NCBI GenBank assembly: GCA_965279285.1
Contig: OZ257148.1
Location: forward strand, 1,860,001 to 1,924,000
From: G965279335 sp965279285
GTDB lineage: Bacteria > Pseudomonadota > Gammaproteobacteria > DSM-16500
Direction: 5' to 3'
Length of the DNA stretch: 64,000 bases
The notes below the pieces were generated by a model, which was not told the origin of the DNA, did not search any database, and worked only from the letters and a program-made list of their open reading frames with translations. Positions 1 to 9,018 of this stretch are shown in pieces. A program made the translations under genes and the position numbers. The number at the start of each line of letters is the position of its first letter. The stretch's first letter is position 1.

Positions 1-916
1 GGTGTACCGTTGATTTAGTATTCGTTTTTGCAATAATCAAAATATTTTTTGATAAAGCTAATTTTCTTGCTTGCGGTGGTAAGTCTGAATAGCTGCGTGA
101 AGATAAACTTTCGCTGCCATCACGTAGTACGCCTAAACCTGATCCTGAGATAATTTGGAGAGCTCTATTTTTTTCATTACCAATGAGTCGATAATCACGA
201 CAACCTAAAAAAGTAAAATTATCATTAATCAACCAACGTAAAAAATCTTTTGATTCTGAAATTTCTAGCGCATCCAATGCAGGAGGATTTTGCTCTAACT
301 CAATGAGAGATTCTTCGGCTCGATTAACCATTTTTCGCCAATCAGCTACGCTAGCTTCTACGTCGCCTAATACACGTTCAATATTTGCACGGAGTAATTC
401 CATTGCTTCAGGATCAGTTTGACGGTCGATTTCAAGATAAATAGGTGCTTCAGATGTCGAGTTGGGCTCAATTAAACCCGCAGGCAAAATTTCACTAATT
501 TGGTTATTTGCATTACGTCTTATTTTTAAGCCACCAAAGTGAATAGCAAAATGGATTTGTAAATCATTCCGATTGACTTCGACACGAATGGAATCAACTA
601 AAAAAGGAATGTCATCATGAGAAACTTCAATAATCGTATGAGGAGACTGCCAATGATCTTGCTCCATTGTCGGATTAAAAACTTTTACTTTAGATTCGCC
701 AGGCGCTCGCTGATAAATAAAATTCCAGTGCGATACTAAAGCACCCAGTAAGTCATCAATAGATCGTGCATTCAGGTCAGCTAAGGGAGCTTGCGCATAA
801 TAACGTTTTGCGAATATTTCAAGCAAAACAACTTGCTCTTCTGGAAGACGGTCTTTAACGTAAACGCGTAATTGATCTAAAATTTCCTGCCGACGATTAT
901 CACTTTGACTAACCAT
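1..916 (-). CDS. NAD-specific glutamate dehydrogenase, large type (N-terminal part)
   Basis: First 305 codons of a gene that runs off the left edge. The ATG is at 914-916 and the reading frame is open to base 1. The product resembles the N-terminus of the very large bacterial NAD-dependent glutamate dehydrogenases (about 1,600 residues), which deaminate glutamate to 2-oxoglutarate. The characteristic segment DIPFLVDSIRVEV lies near residues 102-114, followed by a histidine- and glycine-rich strand (IHFAIHFGGLKIRR), as in the ACT-like regulatory region of this family. The catalytic domain lies outside the window, so activity cannot be judged. A family A palindrome separates the start from tsaB, which reads in the same direction upstream. 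Confidence 0.8.
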   Translation of the reverse strand, partial: MVSQSDNRRQEILDQLRVYVKDRLPEEQVVLLEIFAKRYYAQAPLADLNARSIDDLLGALVSHWNFIYQRAPGESKVKVFNPTMEQDHWQSPHTIIEVSHDDIPFLVDSIRVEVNRNDLQIHFAIHFGGLKIRRNANNQISEILPAGLIEPNSTSEAPIYLEIDRQTDPEAMELLRANIERVLGDVEASVADWRKMVNRAEESLIELEQNPPALDALEISESKDFLRWLINDNFTFLGCRDYRLIGNEKNRALQIISGSGLGVLRDGSESLSSRSYSDLPPQARKLALSKNILIIAKTNTKSTVH

Positions 917-964
917 AAAAATCTAAAGCCTCCAACGAATGTTTACGTTTTGTATTTAAAAATC

Positions 965-1083
965 GTAACTATTCAGCAGGTAGGTTTGGTGGGCACGCTG
1001 CGCTTTGCCCACCCTACATTAATTATTTTTGTAGGGTGGGCAAAGCGCAGCGTGCCCACCAAACCTACCTGCTGAATAGCCAC
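965..1083. repeat. Family A palindromic repeat, short spacer (complete)
   Basis: Long near-perfect inverted repeat. The left part starts GTAACTATTCAGCAGG and continues into the arm TTGGTGGGCACGCTGCGC plus TTTGCCCACCCTAC (to 1017). A 13-nt AT spacer follows, then the exact inverse from 1031. The outer right end reads CCTGCTGAATAGC. This is the best reference copy of the family that recurs about twenty times in the window. It fills the gap between tsaB and the glutamate dehydrogenase gene. Confidence 0.95.
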
Positions 1084-1100
1084 AAGAATCTAGGCTAATT

Positions 1101-1769
1101 TTAACGCTTCTTGCTCTTAGTGGCTACCTCATTACGCAAATAAACTGGTAAAACTGCATCAGCAGAACACCATTTTTGTTGCTTAAAGAGTGGAATTGCA
1201 AGTTTTAATACAGCGGCAGCAGTGGGTAAGCAATTTGCATCGCTTATTGAGGGTTGAAATGAAAGTTGATCAGCATAGTTTTGCCAAGCATTCCCCACAC
1301 AGCTCCACTCTTTTATTGGGATTAATGCAGCAGGCACACTCATATTTTCAGTATCTTTTAGCTCAACTAGCCCTTCGCTATTGACTTGATAAAGAGCCCA
1401 GTAAATTTCTTGAATTCTCGCATCAATTGCAACATACAGTTTTTTCCAACCTAGACTGTCATAAGCTGCTTGCGCTAGTGCTGCTAAAGAAGAAATAGGT
1501 ATTAGTGGAATGTTTAATGCATACCCTATCCCTTGAGCAATACTGGTAGCAATGCGAATGCCCGTGAAACTGCCCGGCCCGCAACCCAAAGCAATCGCAT
1601 CTATTTGTTTTATTTGAATATTATTTGCTAAAAGTAATTCATCAATTAAAGGCAGAGTCATTTGGGCATGCTGCATAGGCGCAATTTTATGCAACGCAAT
1701 TATTTTATTTTGTGCATACAAAGCAACAGAACAAGCCGTTGAAGAAGTTTCAATCGCGAGTATATTCAT
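1101..1769 (-). CDS. tsaB: tRNA N6-threonylcarbamoyladenosine (t6A) synthesis protein TsaB
   Basis: 222-residue ASKHA-fold protein that partners TsaD and TsaE in transferring threonylcarbamoyl to A37 of ANN-decoding tRNAs in the cytoplasm. The N-terminus MNILAIETSSTACSVAL is the phosphate-1 loop, and the signature GPGSFTGIRIA begins at residue 64. The length is normal for TsaB. TsaB lacks the metal-binding histidine pair of TsaD, so the protein is a scaffold rather than the catalyst. The start overlaps the stop of the upstream helicase gene by 4 bases (ATGA), so translation is probably coupled. The yoaA-tsaB adjacency is the same as in Escherichia coli. Confidence 0.95.
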   Translation of the reverse strand: MNILAIETSSTACSVALYAQNKIIALHKIAPMQHAQMTLPLIDELLLANNIQIKQIDAIALGCGPGSFTGIRIATSIAQGIGYALNIPLIPISSLAALAQAAYDSLGWKKLYVAIDARIQEIYWALYQVNSEGLVELKDTENMSVPAALIPIKEWSCVGNAWQNYADQLSFQPSISDANCLPTAAAVLKLAIPLFKQQKWCSADAVLPVYLRNEVATKSKKR

Positions 1770-3670
1770 GAGTCAAAAAACTCCTGTACTTTAGCTAAGT
1801 TTCTTGTTCTTGGCATATCAGGCAAGCTTTGTAAAAAAGTTTCTCCATAACGAGCAGCAACTAAACGTGGATCACAAATCATCAAAATTCCTCTATCACT
1901 TTGATCACGAATAAGACGCCCCGCTCCTTGTTTAAGAGCAAGTACTGCATTCGGTAATTGAAATGAATTAAAAGGATCTAGTCCTTGTTTTCTCAACATC
2001 TGCACTCGCGCTTGCAATATAGGATCATCCGGGGCCGAAAACGGTAATTTATCAATAATAACACAGGATAAAGCATCACCACGCACATCAACACCAGACC
2101 AAAAACTACTGGTTCCTAATAGTACAGCATTGCCTAATGTTTTAAATTGTTCAATTAACTCACGTTTAGGCATAGAGCCTTGCAATAATAATGGAAAAGC
2201 AATGCGTTCTTTTAATGCATCAGCAACATAATCCAGTGCTTTGTAACTGGTAAATAATAAAAATGTTTTTCCTTGTGCTGCTTCTAATACGGGAATAATC
2301 GCTTCAACTAACATTTCTGTATAAGTTTTACTATTAGGATCTGGCAATCCACGTGGTACATATAACAAGGCTTGCTGCTGATAATCAAATGGACTTTTTA
2401 ATTGTAATTGCAACGCTTGCTCTAAACCAAGCGAATCTCTAAATAATTGGAAATTATTTTTTACAGTTAAGGTAGCTGAAGTAAATAACCAAGTACGGTT
2501 TTTAGTTTGTAAAAATCGCTTAAAATGTTCCGCAACGACTATCGGTGTTAAATGCAGAGTAAAACTTTGCGTGTGCGTTTCAAACCAGTGAACATGATTT
2601 TCGGGTGTTGCACCCGTTAATAAATTAAAGTTTTCAATTATTTTTACTGTTCTTTTCCAGCAACTTTCTAATTCTTTACTACGCACTGCCGCTGACTTAA
2701 GAATAATTTCTATATTTTCTAATGACGTTTTTACCTGAAAAATAGCTAAATTATAGTGTGCCGCAGTTTGATTTGACCAAGGCATTCGACGTAATTCAGG
2801 TCCCATAGCTAACCGCATATCTTGAGTTACTTTTTGCAACTGATTTGCTTCTTCGCTAATATCACGCATATCACCCGCAGATTTAAGACTCTCTGCTTCG
2901 ATATCTCGCGCTAACTCAAATAATTGACGACTACTAAATACAATACTAAAAAATAATGCTGCAACATCAGGAACCTGATGAGCTTCATCAAAAATAATAA
3001 CATCGGCTCCTGGTAATAGCTCACCAAACCCATCTTCTTGTAAAGCCATATCAGCAAAAAATAAATGATGATTCACTACAACAATATCGGCAGCAAGTGC
3101 AAGTCGTCTTGCTTTAACAACATAACATTTTTCATAGAGAGCACAGTCTTGATTTAAACAATTATCTGCGGTACTAGTGACATGTGGCCAAATAAGCGAA
3201 TCTTCGGGTACCGAGTTAAGCTCAGCAACATCACCTACTTGAGTAGTCGTCGCCCATTCTTTGATAATGTGTAATTGGGAAATATGTTGTCGGGAAGTAA
3301 ATCGACCATCTTCATAACTGCGCTCAAGCCGATAAAGACAGACATAATTAGCTCGACCTTTTAGTAAAATAACTTTTCCAGTATAAGACAAAACATTTTT
3401 TATAATGGGAATATCTTTAAAAAATAATTGATCTTGAAGATTTTTTGTTCCAGTGGAAATAATTGCTTTTTTTTGGGCAAGCAATAAAGGAACTAAATAA
3501 CCAAAGGTTTTTCCCGTGCCGGTGCCAGCTTCGATAATAAGTTGCGTATTTAATTGTAAAGCACGCTCGATGGATTCTGCCATTTGTTGTTGTGCAAAAC
3601 GCGGATTAAAATGAGGGACTTCTTTTTTTAAAAGGCCGTTATCACCTAAGATGTCTTGAGCGGTGTGCAT
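1766..3670 (-). CDS. yoaA: DinG-family ATP-dependent DNA helicase (YoaA-like)
   Basis: 634-residue superfamily 2 (XPD/DinG-like) iron-sulfur helicase, close in length to E. coli YoaA and shorter than DinG. Walker A is EAGTGTGKT (residues 47-55) and the DEAH box is at 228-231. Motif VI is QGAGRLIRD near the C-terminus. Four cysteines (about 111, 171, 176 and 182) sit between motifs Ia and II, where the family holds its [4Fe-4S] cluster. YoaA acts in replication-fork repair with the HolC subunit of the polymerase clamp loader. Adjacency to tsaB supports YoaA over DinG. ATG start at 3668-3670. Confidence 0.9.
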   Translation of the reverse strand: MHTAQDILGDNGLLKKEVPHFNPRFAQQQMAESIERALQLNTQLIIEAGTGTGKTFGYLVPLLLAQKKAIISTGTKNLQDQLFFKDIPIIKNVLSYTGKVILLKGRANYVCLYRLERSYEDGRFTSRQHISQLHIIKEWATTTQVGDVAELNSVPEDSLIWPHVTSTADNCLNQDCALYEKCYVVKARRLALAADIVVVNHHLFFADMALQEDGFGELLPGADVIIFDEAHQVPDVAALFFSIVFSSRQLFELARDIEAESLKSAGDMRDISEEANQLQKVTQDMRLAMGPELRRMPWSNQTAAHYNLAIFQVKTSLENIEIILKSAAVRSKELESCWKRTVKIIENFNLLTGATPENHVHWFETHTQSFTLHLTPIVVAEHFKRFLQTKNRTWLFTSATLTVKNNFQLFRDSLGLEQALQLQLKSPFDYQQQALLYVPRGLPDPNSKTYTEMLVEAIIPVLEAAQGKTFLLFTSYKALDYVADALKERIAFPLLLQGSMPKRELIEQFKTLGNAVLLGTSSFWSGVDVRGDALSCVIIDKLPFSAPDDPILQARVQMLRKQGLDPFNSFQLPNAVLALKQGAGRLIRDQSDRGILMICDPRLVAARYGETFLQSLPDMPRTRNLAKVQEFFDS

Positions 3671-3700
3671 ATTAATTTTAGGCCTGTAATTTGAACACTT

Positions 3701-3846
3701 CCAACTTTGTCATGCCAGCGTGCTTCTCTTTAACACAAGATGTAGGGTGGACAAAGCGCAGCGTGTCCACCGTGCAAACTAACAAAAACAACAATCAATC
3801 GCGTTAGTGAATCGGTGGGCACGCTGCGCTTTGCCCACCCTACAAA
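3701..3846. repeat. Family A repeat, arms in inside-out order
   Basis: Here the arms face the opposite way to most copies: GTAGGGTGGACAAAGCGC...CACC comes first (3742-3771), then GGTGGGCACGCTGCGC...CCCTAC (3813-3843), with a 41-nt non-palindromic spacer. On its left is a fragment TGTCATGCCAGCGTGCTTCT (from about 3708). That fragment is half of the separate inner core module seen inside other copies. The TAACTATTCAGC terminus is absent. Confidence 0.85.
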
Positions 3847-3858
3847 ACTGAGAGTGAA

Positions 3859-4182
3859 TCATTTTTCCAAAAACTTTAATTTATCAGGCACATTTTCCCA
3901 CTCTTTAGCATCAGCAGGTGCATCTTTGATGCGCGTAATATTCGGCCAGATTTCAGCGAGTTCTTTATTGAGAGTTAAATATTCTTGATACTTTTCAGGT
4001 AAATCATCTTCGGAATAAATAGCATTAACAGGGCATTCAGGCTCACATAAGGCACAATCAATACATTCATCTGGATTAATGGTAAGAAAATTAGGACCTT
4101 CATAAAAGCAGTCCACAGGACAAACTTCGACACAGTCTGTATATTTACAGCGTATACATTGTTCAGTTACTACGAAAGTCAT
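3859..4182 (-). CDS. fdxA: 7Fe ferredoxin FdxA ([3Fe-4S][4Fe-4S])
   Basis: 107-residue soluble electron carrier of the Azotobacter FdI type. Cysteines 9, 17 and 50 match the ligands of the [3Fe-4S] cluster, and 21, 40, 43 and 46 those of the [4Fe-4S] cluster. Cysteines 12 and 25 are the usual extra ones. The C-terminal extension after residue 60 (LNKELAEIWPNITRIKDAP) is typical of proteobacterial FdxA. The redox partner is not indicated by the neighbours, which are tRNA genes and yoaA. The predicted Shine-Dalgarno (GAGG) lies in a small perfect hairpin that ends at the start codon (4182-4198). Confidence 0.93.
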   Translation of the reverse strand: MTFVVTEQCIRCKYTDCVEVCPVDCFYEGPNFLTINPDECIDCALCEPECPVNAIYSEDDLPEKYQEYLTLNKELAEIWPNITRIKDAPADAKEWENVPDKLKFLEK

Positions 4183-4215
4183 TGAGGAGTTGCCTCAACA
4201 AAGAAAAAATAAAAA

Positions 4216-4304
4216 TGGTGCCCGAGGCCGGAATCGAACCGGCACGAGAGTCGCCTCTCGAGGGATTTTAAGTCCCTTGCGTCTACCTGTTCCGCCACCC
4301 GGGC
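4216..4304 (-). tRNA. leuZ: tRNA-Leu (anticodon TAA)
   Basis: Read on the minus strand the gene begins GCCCGGGTGGCGGAACAGG, with a 7-bp acceptor stem closing with CTCGGGC, discriminator A and an encoded CCA. The anticodon stem AGGGA/TCCCT holds loop CTTAAAA, giving TAA. A long variable arm marks it as type II. It is the last of three tRNAs after pgsA, in the same order as E. coli glyW-cysT-leuZ. Confidence 0.97.
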
Positions 4305-4341
4305 ACACTCAAAAAAATCAGGTATATCTTTAATCATGTAA

Positions 4342-4412
4342 AGGCTGAGGTCGGAATCGAACCGGCGTACACGGCTTTGCAGGCCGCTGCATAACCACTC
4401 TGCCACCCAGCC
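4342..4412 (-). tRNA. cysT: tRNA-Cys (anticodon GCA)
   Basis: Minus-strand sequence starts GGCTGGGTGGCAGAGTGG. The acceptor stem pairs GGCTGGG with CTCAGCC, and the discriminator is U, as expected for tRNA-Cys. The anticodon stem CGGCC/AGCCG encloses CTGCAAA-type loop bases, giving GCA. CCA is not encoded (TTA follows), unlike the two flanking tRNAs, so it must be added enzymatically. Confidence 0.96.
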
Positions 4413-4437
4413 ATAAATAACTTACTCACACCAAATC

Positions 4438-4513
<76 letters not shown>

Positions 4514-4600
4514 ACTCTTAGAAACTAAATATTCATTTAATTTCTATTAAAACTGGCAAGCGCTAATTCTATCCAAGGACCCCTGAGAGTCAAGCATTTT

Positions 4601-5191
4601 TTACTTTAATTCAGGCCAAGCTGCTTTGATATAAATCACCATAGACCATATTGTTAGCACTGCAGCAATATAAAGGAATAAATATCCTGACAAAACAATA
4701 AAAGGCGGGGTTGATGAATCACAATATAATAAAACGAGTAATGCAATCATTTGAATTGCCGTTTTAATTTTACCTAAATGTGAAACAGCAACACTGGTAC
4801 GCTTGCCTAATTCTGCCATCCATTCACGTAAAGCAGAGACAATAATTTCACGACTGACAATAATGGCCGCAGGAATTGTTAAAAAAGCAATAGGAATGGA
4901 AAAAACATGCTTATGTAAACTAATAAATTGAAATTGTGGCTCACCAACAATGAGCACTAAAGCAATGCAAACAATAATTTTATCAGCAACCGGGTCTAAA
5001 AAAGCCCCTAATCGAGTAGAAAGACTTAAACTGCGCGCAAGATAACCATCAAGCCAATCCGTAATACATGCCAAAGCAAAAATAATAGCGGCGATAATAT
5101 GACCCCATGGGCCTGGCGTATAAAAAACAAACACGAAAAACGGAATCACGATGATTCGTGCTAAAGTAAGAATGTTTGGTAAATTGATCAT
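4601..5191 (-). CDS. pgsA: CDP-diacylglycerol--glycerol-3-phosphate 3-phosphatidyltransferase
   Basis: 196-residue inner-membrane enzyme that makes phosphatidylglycerol phosphate, the committed step to phosphatidylglycerol and cardiolipin. The CDP-alcohol phosphotransferase signature is complete: D45, D48-G49, A52-R53, G62, D66 and D70 (DWLDGYLARS then GAFLDPVADK). Five or six hydrophobic segments are visible. It starts 2 bases downstream of the uvrC stop and is followed by tRNA-Gly, the same arrangement as in E. coli, so it is likely cotranscribed with uvrC. Confidence 0.95.
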   Translation of the reverse strand: MINLPNILTLARIIVIPFFVFVFYTPGPWGHIIAAIIFALACITDWLDGYLARSLSLSTRLGAFLDPVADKIIVCIALVLIVGEPQFQFISLHKHVFSIPIAFLTIPAAIIVSREIIVSALREWMAELGKRTSVAVSHLGKIKTAIQMIALLVLLYCDSSTPPFIVLSGYLFLYIAAVLTIWSMVIYIKAAWPELK

Positions 5192-5193
5192 AC

Positions 5194-7017
5194 TTATACC
5201 GACGCATTATGTAAGGCTTCAAATATACGCTCTGCTAGTGACCGGCTAATTCCCGGCACTTTTAAGATCTCATCAAGACTAGCATGATTGATAGCTTGAA
5301 TTCCACCAAAGTAACGTAATAATTCACGCCGGCGTTTTGCGCCAATCCCAGGGATCGACTCTAAGGTAGAAGTATGACGTTTCTTATCACGTCTTTGTCG
5401 ATGCCCGGTAATAGCAAATCGATGCGCCTCATCCCGGATATGTTGAATTAAGTGTAATGCCGATGAGTCAGTCGGTAAATTCATGGGAGTATGTCCGGCT
5501 CTAATCAGAGTTTCATAACCAGGTTTACGTCCTATCCCTTTTGCAATACCGATTAAAATGACCCCGGTATGAATTCCAAGCTCTTCTAAAATGATATGAG
5601 CTGCATTTAATTGTGCTTTACCGCCATCAATAAATAAGATATCTGGAACTTTGCCTTCACCACTTTGTGCTCGCTTATAACGACGCGCAAGAGCTTGTTT
5701 CATCGCTGCAATATCATCACCTGGCGTAATATCACTAATATTAAAACGTCGATAATCTGATTTTAACGGGCCATTTCTATCAAAGACAACACATGAAGCA
5801 ACGGTTTCTTCACCCATGGTATGACTTATATCAAAACATTCTAGACGCGATGGCGTATCCGTTAATTTTAATGCTGTTTTTAAAGCAGAAAAACGTTCTT
5901 GAATATTATATGTATTTACCATTTGCGTAGCGATCGATTGCTTAGCATTGGTGGTTGCTGTTTCCAACCATTTATTTCTTTCACCTCTCACTCGAGTCGA
6001 TAAATTAACTTTATAATTGCACTGCTCGCTCAGTGCGCTCTCTATCCATTCTTTGTCTGGTAAATCAAAAGCAAGAATAATTTCTTTAGGAATATCTTGA
6101 TCTATCGTACTTAAATAATGCTGCAAAATAAAAGCAGAAATAATTTCCTCAGCCGTTGCATTAACTGACAGAGAAGGAAAATAAGATCGACTTCCTAAGA
6201 TTCTACCATGCCGAATAATTAATAATTGTATGCAAGCTATTCCTGAAGTACTCGCAAAACCAATAACATCCACCTCTCCTTCCATAGAGCTAACAAACTG
6301 ACGTTGTTGAATTTCACGTAAATTTAATATTTGATCACGAAATTTTGCGGCATTTTCATAGTTTTTTGTGTGTGCGGCGATTTCCATTTTTTGACTTAAT
6401 GCGTCAATGATGATTTTATTTTTTCCTTGTAAAAATAAAATAGCTAACTGAAGATTCTCTTGATACTCATCAATTGAAATAAGCTTTACACAGGGCCCAG
6501 TACAGCGTTCTATTTGATAAAGCAAACAAGGTCTAGCACGCGTACGAAAAAAATGATCTGTACATGTGCGAATACGAAATAACTTTTGAATCATTTGAAT
6601 CGTTTCACGCACAGCTAAAGAATTGGGGTAAGGCCCAAAATAATGACCGGATTTTTTTTTATTGCCACGATAAAAATCGATGCGAGGATAAGGTTGATCT
6701 GCTGTAATCAAAATATAAGGATAGCTTTTATCATCGCGAAATAGCACATTATAATGCGGCTTATGCTTTTTAATTAAATTACATTCTAGTAAAAGTGCTT
6801 CATTTTCCGTACGTGTAACAATAATTTCTATGTTAACAATATGCTTAACAAGCGCTTGCGTTTTAATATCTTTGGATTTTGCAGAAAAATAGCTGGAAAT
6901 ACGTTTTTTAAGATTACGCGCCTTACCAACATAAAGAATATCACCCTTTTCCCCTAGCATTTGATAAACGCCTGGGAGATGAGGAAGATTATATAAAAGT
7001 TCTTTAATATTACGCAT
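5194..7017 (-). CDS. uvrC: Excinuclease ABC subunit C
   Basis: 607-residue nucleotide-excision-repair nuclease that makes the 3' and 5' incisions with UvrAB. The N-terminal GIY-YIG domain (LPGVYQMLG...ILYVGKARNLKKR) covers roughly residues 13-90. The UvrB-interacting UVR motif lies near 205-235, and the RNase H-like C-terminal endonuclease domain includes LECFDISHTMGEE and LFIDGGKAQLNAA. The tandem helix-hairpin-helix (SIPGIGAKRRRELL, KVPGISRSLAERI) ends the protein. Length is normal. It lies between uvrY and pgsA as in other gammaproteobacteria. Confidence 0.96.
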   Translation of the reverse strand: MRNIKELLYNLPHLPGVYQMLGEKGDILYVGKARNLKKRISSYFSAKSKDIKTQALVKHIVNIEIIVTRTENEALLLECNLIKKHKPHYNVLFRDDKSYPYILITADQPYPRIDFYRGNKKKSGHYFGPYPNSLAVRETIQMIQKLFRIRTCTDHFFRTRARPCLLYQIERCTGPCVKLISIDEYQENLQLAILFLQGKNKIIIDALSQKMEIAAHTKNYENAAKFRDQILNLREIQQRQFVSSMEGEVDVIGFASTSGIACIQLLIIRHGRILGSRSYFPSLSVNATAEEIISAFILQHYLSTIDQDIPKEIILAFDLPDKEWIESALSEQCNYKVNLSTRVRGERNKWLETATTNAKQSIATQMVNTYNIQERFSALKTALKLTDTPSRLECFDISHTMGEETVASCVVFDRNGPLKSDYRRFNISDITPGDDIAAMKQALARRYKRAQSGEGKVPDILFIDGGKAQLNAAHIILEELGIHTGVILIGIAKGIGRKPGYETLIRAGHTPMNLPTDSSALHLIQHIRDEAHRFAITGHRQRRDKKRHTSTLESIPGIGAKRRRELLRYFGGIQAINHASLDEILKVPGISRSLAERIFEALHNASV

Positions 7018-7027
7018 TAAATCGTGA

Positions 7028-7690
7028 CTATAAGTCTTCTGGTGCTGCTTTTTGATGCCCTTCTACTAACCCTAATCGAATAGCCAATAATGTCAGCTCA
7101 ACATCACTGTGTATACTGAGTTTTTCAAAAATACGGTAACGATAACTATTTACTGTTTTAGGACTTAAACATAACTTTTCTGAAATATCTTGAACCTTTT
7201 GTCCACTGGTAATCATTAACATAATTTGTAATTCACGCTCTGATAAAATATCGACCGGTGATGCTTCATCTTTCACGAATCGCTTTAAAGCGAGCTGCTG
7301 AGCAATCTCAGAGCTAATATAACGTTGACCAGAATGAACAGTCCGAATTGCGCGCACCATTTCATCGGCATCACAACCTTTTGTTATATAACCTGCTGCT
7401 CCTGCCTGCAAAAATCGTGATGGATATGGTTCATCATCACAAACGGTCAAGGCTAAAACTTTAATTTCTGGATTATGACGTAATAATTTTCGGGTTGCTT
7501 CTAGCCCGCCAATACCTGGCATTTGCACATCCATCAAAACAACATCAGGGATTAATTCTTTTGCTAAACGAATGGCTTCTTCACCATTACTCACTTCACC
7601 CAATACTTTAATTCCACTAACATCTTGTAAAAGACGTTTAATTCCAATGCGTATTAGCTCATGATCATCTACTAATAAAACTTTAATCAA
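7028..7690 (-). CDS. uvrY: LuxR-type response regulator UvrY/GacA (LetA homolog)
   Basis: 220-residue two-component regulator of the NarL/FixJ family. The receiver has the acidic pair D8-D9, phosphoacceptor D54, T82 and K104. A LuxR-type helix-turn-helix occupies about residues 145-205 (SERELQIMLMI, SPKTVNSYRYRIFEKL). The start chosen is TTG at 7688-7690, preceded by GGGG at suitable spacing; a longer open frame upstream runs through tRNA-Ser and is not coding. In Legionella the ortholog LetA, activated by LetS, drives small RNAs that sequester CsrA and switch on transmission traits. The cognate kinase is not in the window. Located immediately upstream of uvrC. Confidence 0.92.
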   Translation of the reverse strand: MIKVLLVDDHELIRIGIKRLLQDVSGIKVLGEVSNGEEAIRLAKELIPDVVLMDVQMPGIGGLEATRKLLRHNPEIKVLALTVCDDEPYPSRFLQAGAAGYITKGCDADEMVRAIRTVHSGQRYISSEIAQQLALKRFVKDEASPVDILSERELQIMLMITSGQKVQDISEKLCLSPKTVNSYRYRIFEKLSIHSDVELTLLAIRLGLVEGHQKAAPEDL

Positions 7691-7729
7691 GTTCGCACCC
7701 CATGTTCTTATACATGATATATGATAATT

Positions 7730-7819
<90 letters not shown>

Positions 7820-7950
7820 TACGAACAAGGCTTTATGTGCCCGTGTCATTGTAGATGTACTTAATAAAATATGGCGAAACGCCACACTGCCAAATTTAGA
7901 GAAATAACTTAAATAAGTCAAGCAATAACAAACGATATCTGTCTTCTAGA

Positions 7951-8134
7951 AACTATTCAGTGGTCAAGAGTTTGGTGGGCATGCTGCGCTTTGCCCACCC
8001 TACGTTTTTAACTTTACAGTGAGGTGTTATATTTTTTTGGGAAATATGGGGTATATCACAATTTGATTGTATTAAAAATGTAGGGTGGACAAAGCGCAGC
8101 GTGCCCACCAAGCTCTTAGCTGCTGAATAGCTAC
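7951..8134. repeat. Family A repeat with long (about 80-nt) inner module
   Basis: Left terminus AACTATTCAGTGG and arm to 8003, right arm from 8080 ending GCTGCTGAATAGCTAC. Between them lies an 80-nt non-palindromic module containing TGAGGTGTTATATTTTTTTG and GGGGTATATCACAATTTGAT. The copy at 17938-18090 holds the same module in inverted orientation. It occupies most of the gap between tRNA-Ser and the Bax-inhibitor gene. Confidence 0.9.
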
Positions 8135-8150
8135 TCTTCCATTAAAAATA

Positions 8151-8159
8151 TGTTATTAT
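8151..8159 (+). promoter_or_regulatory. Possible extended -10 promoter element
   Basis: TGTTATTAT matches an extended -10 (TGn plus TATTAT) 60 bases upstream of the ATG at 8219. No good -35 hexamer is visible, which is tolerated by extended -10 promoters. It lies just outside the end of the upstream repeat. Confidence 0.35.
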
Positions 8160-8218
8160 GCTGTAGCGATTATTGTTCTATTATGTCTTTTTATCATACA
8201 TAAAAAACTGGAGTATCT

Positions 8219-8893
8219 ATGCAACGCTTTAATCAATCAACTGTTGTTCGAAATCAAGACTCCCTATTAAAAACGCATTCTGTGTTACGTAATACCTATA
8301 TACTCTTAGGTTTTACTTTGCTTTTTAGCTCTGGATGTGCAGCTTTGGCCGTTAATATGCAAGCCAGCTTCGGCGCTGCTATCGCAACATCCATACTTGC
8401 GCTGGTTTTACTTTTTGTAACGTCTGCTTTACGTAACAGTGCCTGGGGTATTGTTGCCGTATTTGCTTTTACTGGCTGCATGGGATACTCAATGGGCCCA
8501 ATGTTGAATCATTTTATTCATGGCTATACTAATGGTGGAAAGTTAATTATCACAGCGCTAGGGGGTACTGGTATTACTTTTTTTGTGTCATCCGCCTACA
8601 TTATCGCAACTAAAAAAGATTTAAGTGGCTGGAGTAAAACCTTAACCATAGGATTAATTGTTTGCTTGGTTGCTATCATTGCTAATTTATTCTTAAAAAT
8701 GCCCGCTATGCAATTAGGAATATCTTGCTTACTTATTTTTATTTCTACTATGTTAATGATGTATGACACTAGCCGAATTATTAATAATGGTGAAACAAAT
8801 TATATTATGGCGACGATTAGTTTATTTATTGACATTCAAATGTTATTTCAAAATTTACTTAATTTGTTGGGTGTATTTGGGAATAGAGAGTAA
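8219..8893 (+). CDS. Bax inhibitor-1 family (YccA/BI-1-like) membrane protein
   Basis: 224-residue protein with a short cytoplasmic N-terminus (MQRFNQSTVVRNQDS) and about seven hydrophobic segments, the layout of the bacterial BI-1/TMBIM family. E. coli YccA, a modulator of the FtsH protease, belongs to it. The family signature region (MGYSMGPMLNHFI, about residues 89-101) and the late NLFLKMP loop are seen. Ribosome-binding site CTGGAG lies 5 bases before ATG. The family is proposed to act as a pH-sensitive calcium leak; the role here is not shown by its neighbours. Monocistronic. Confidence 0.85.
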   Translation: MQRFNQSTVVRNQDSLLKTHSVLRNTYILLGFTLLFSSGCAALAVNMQASFGAAIATSILALVLLFVTSALRNSAWGIVAVFAFTGCMGYSMGPMLNHFIHGYTNGGKLIITALGGTGITFFVSSAYIIATKKDLSGWSKTLTIGLIVCLVAIIANLFLKMPAMQLGISCLLIFISTMLMMYDTSRIINNGETNYIMATISLFIDIQMLFQNLLNLLGVFGNRE

Positions 8894-8896
8894 AGC

Positions 8897-9016
8897 CAAG
8901 GAGTTGGTGGGCACGCTGCGCTTTGCCCACCCTACTAGATGCCAGCTAGAAACATGCTGGCATGACAAGATTTCGTAGGGTGGGCAAAGCGCAGCGTGCC
9001 CACCAAACTCCTTAGT
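8897..9016. repeat. Family A repeat with inner GCCAGC core
   Basis: Arms GAGTTGGTGGGCACG... (to 8934) and GTAGGGTGGGC...CCACCAAACTC (from 8976) enclose a 41-nt core TAGATGCCAGCTAGAAACA... that is itself an imperfect palindrome (ATGCCAGC against GCTGGCAT). The terminal TAACTATTCAGC is degraded on both sides. It separates the convergent BI-1 and dnaQ genes. Confidence 0.9.
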
Positions 9017-9018
9017 TA

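Noticed and set aside
4179..4406. 75-codon open frame
   Set aside because: It runs through tRNA-Cys and tRNA-Leu on the same strand.
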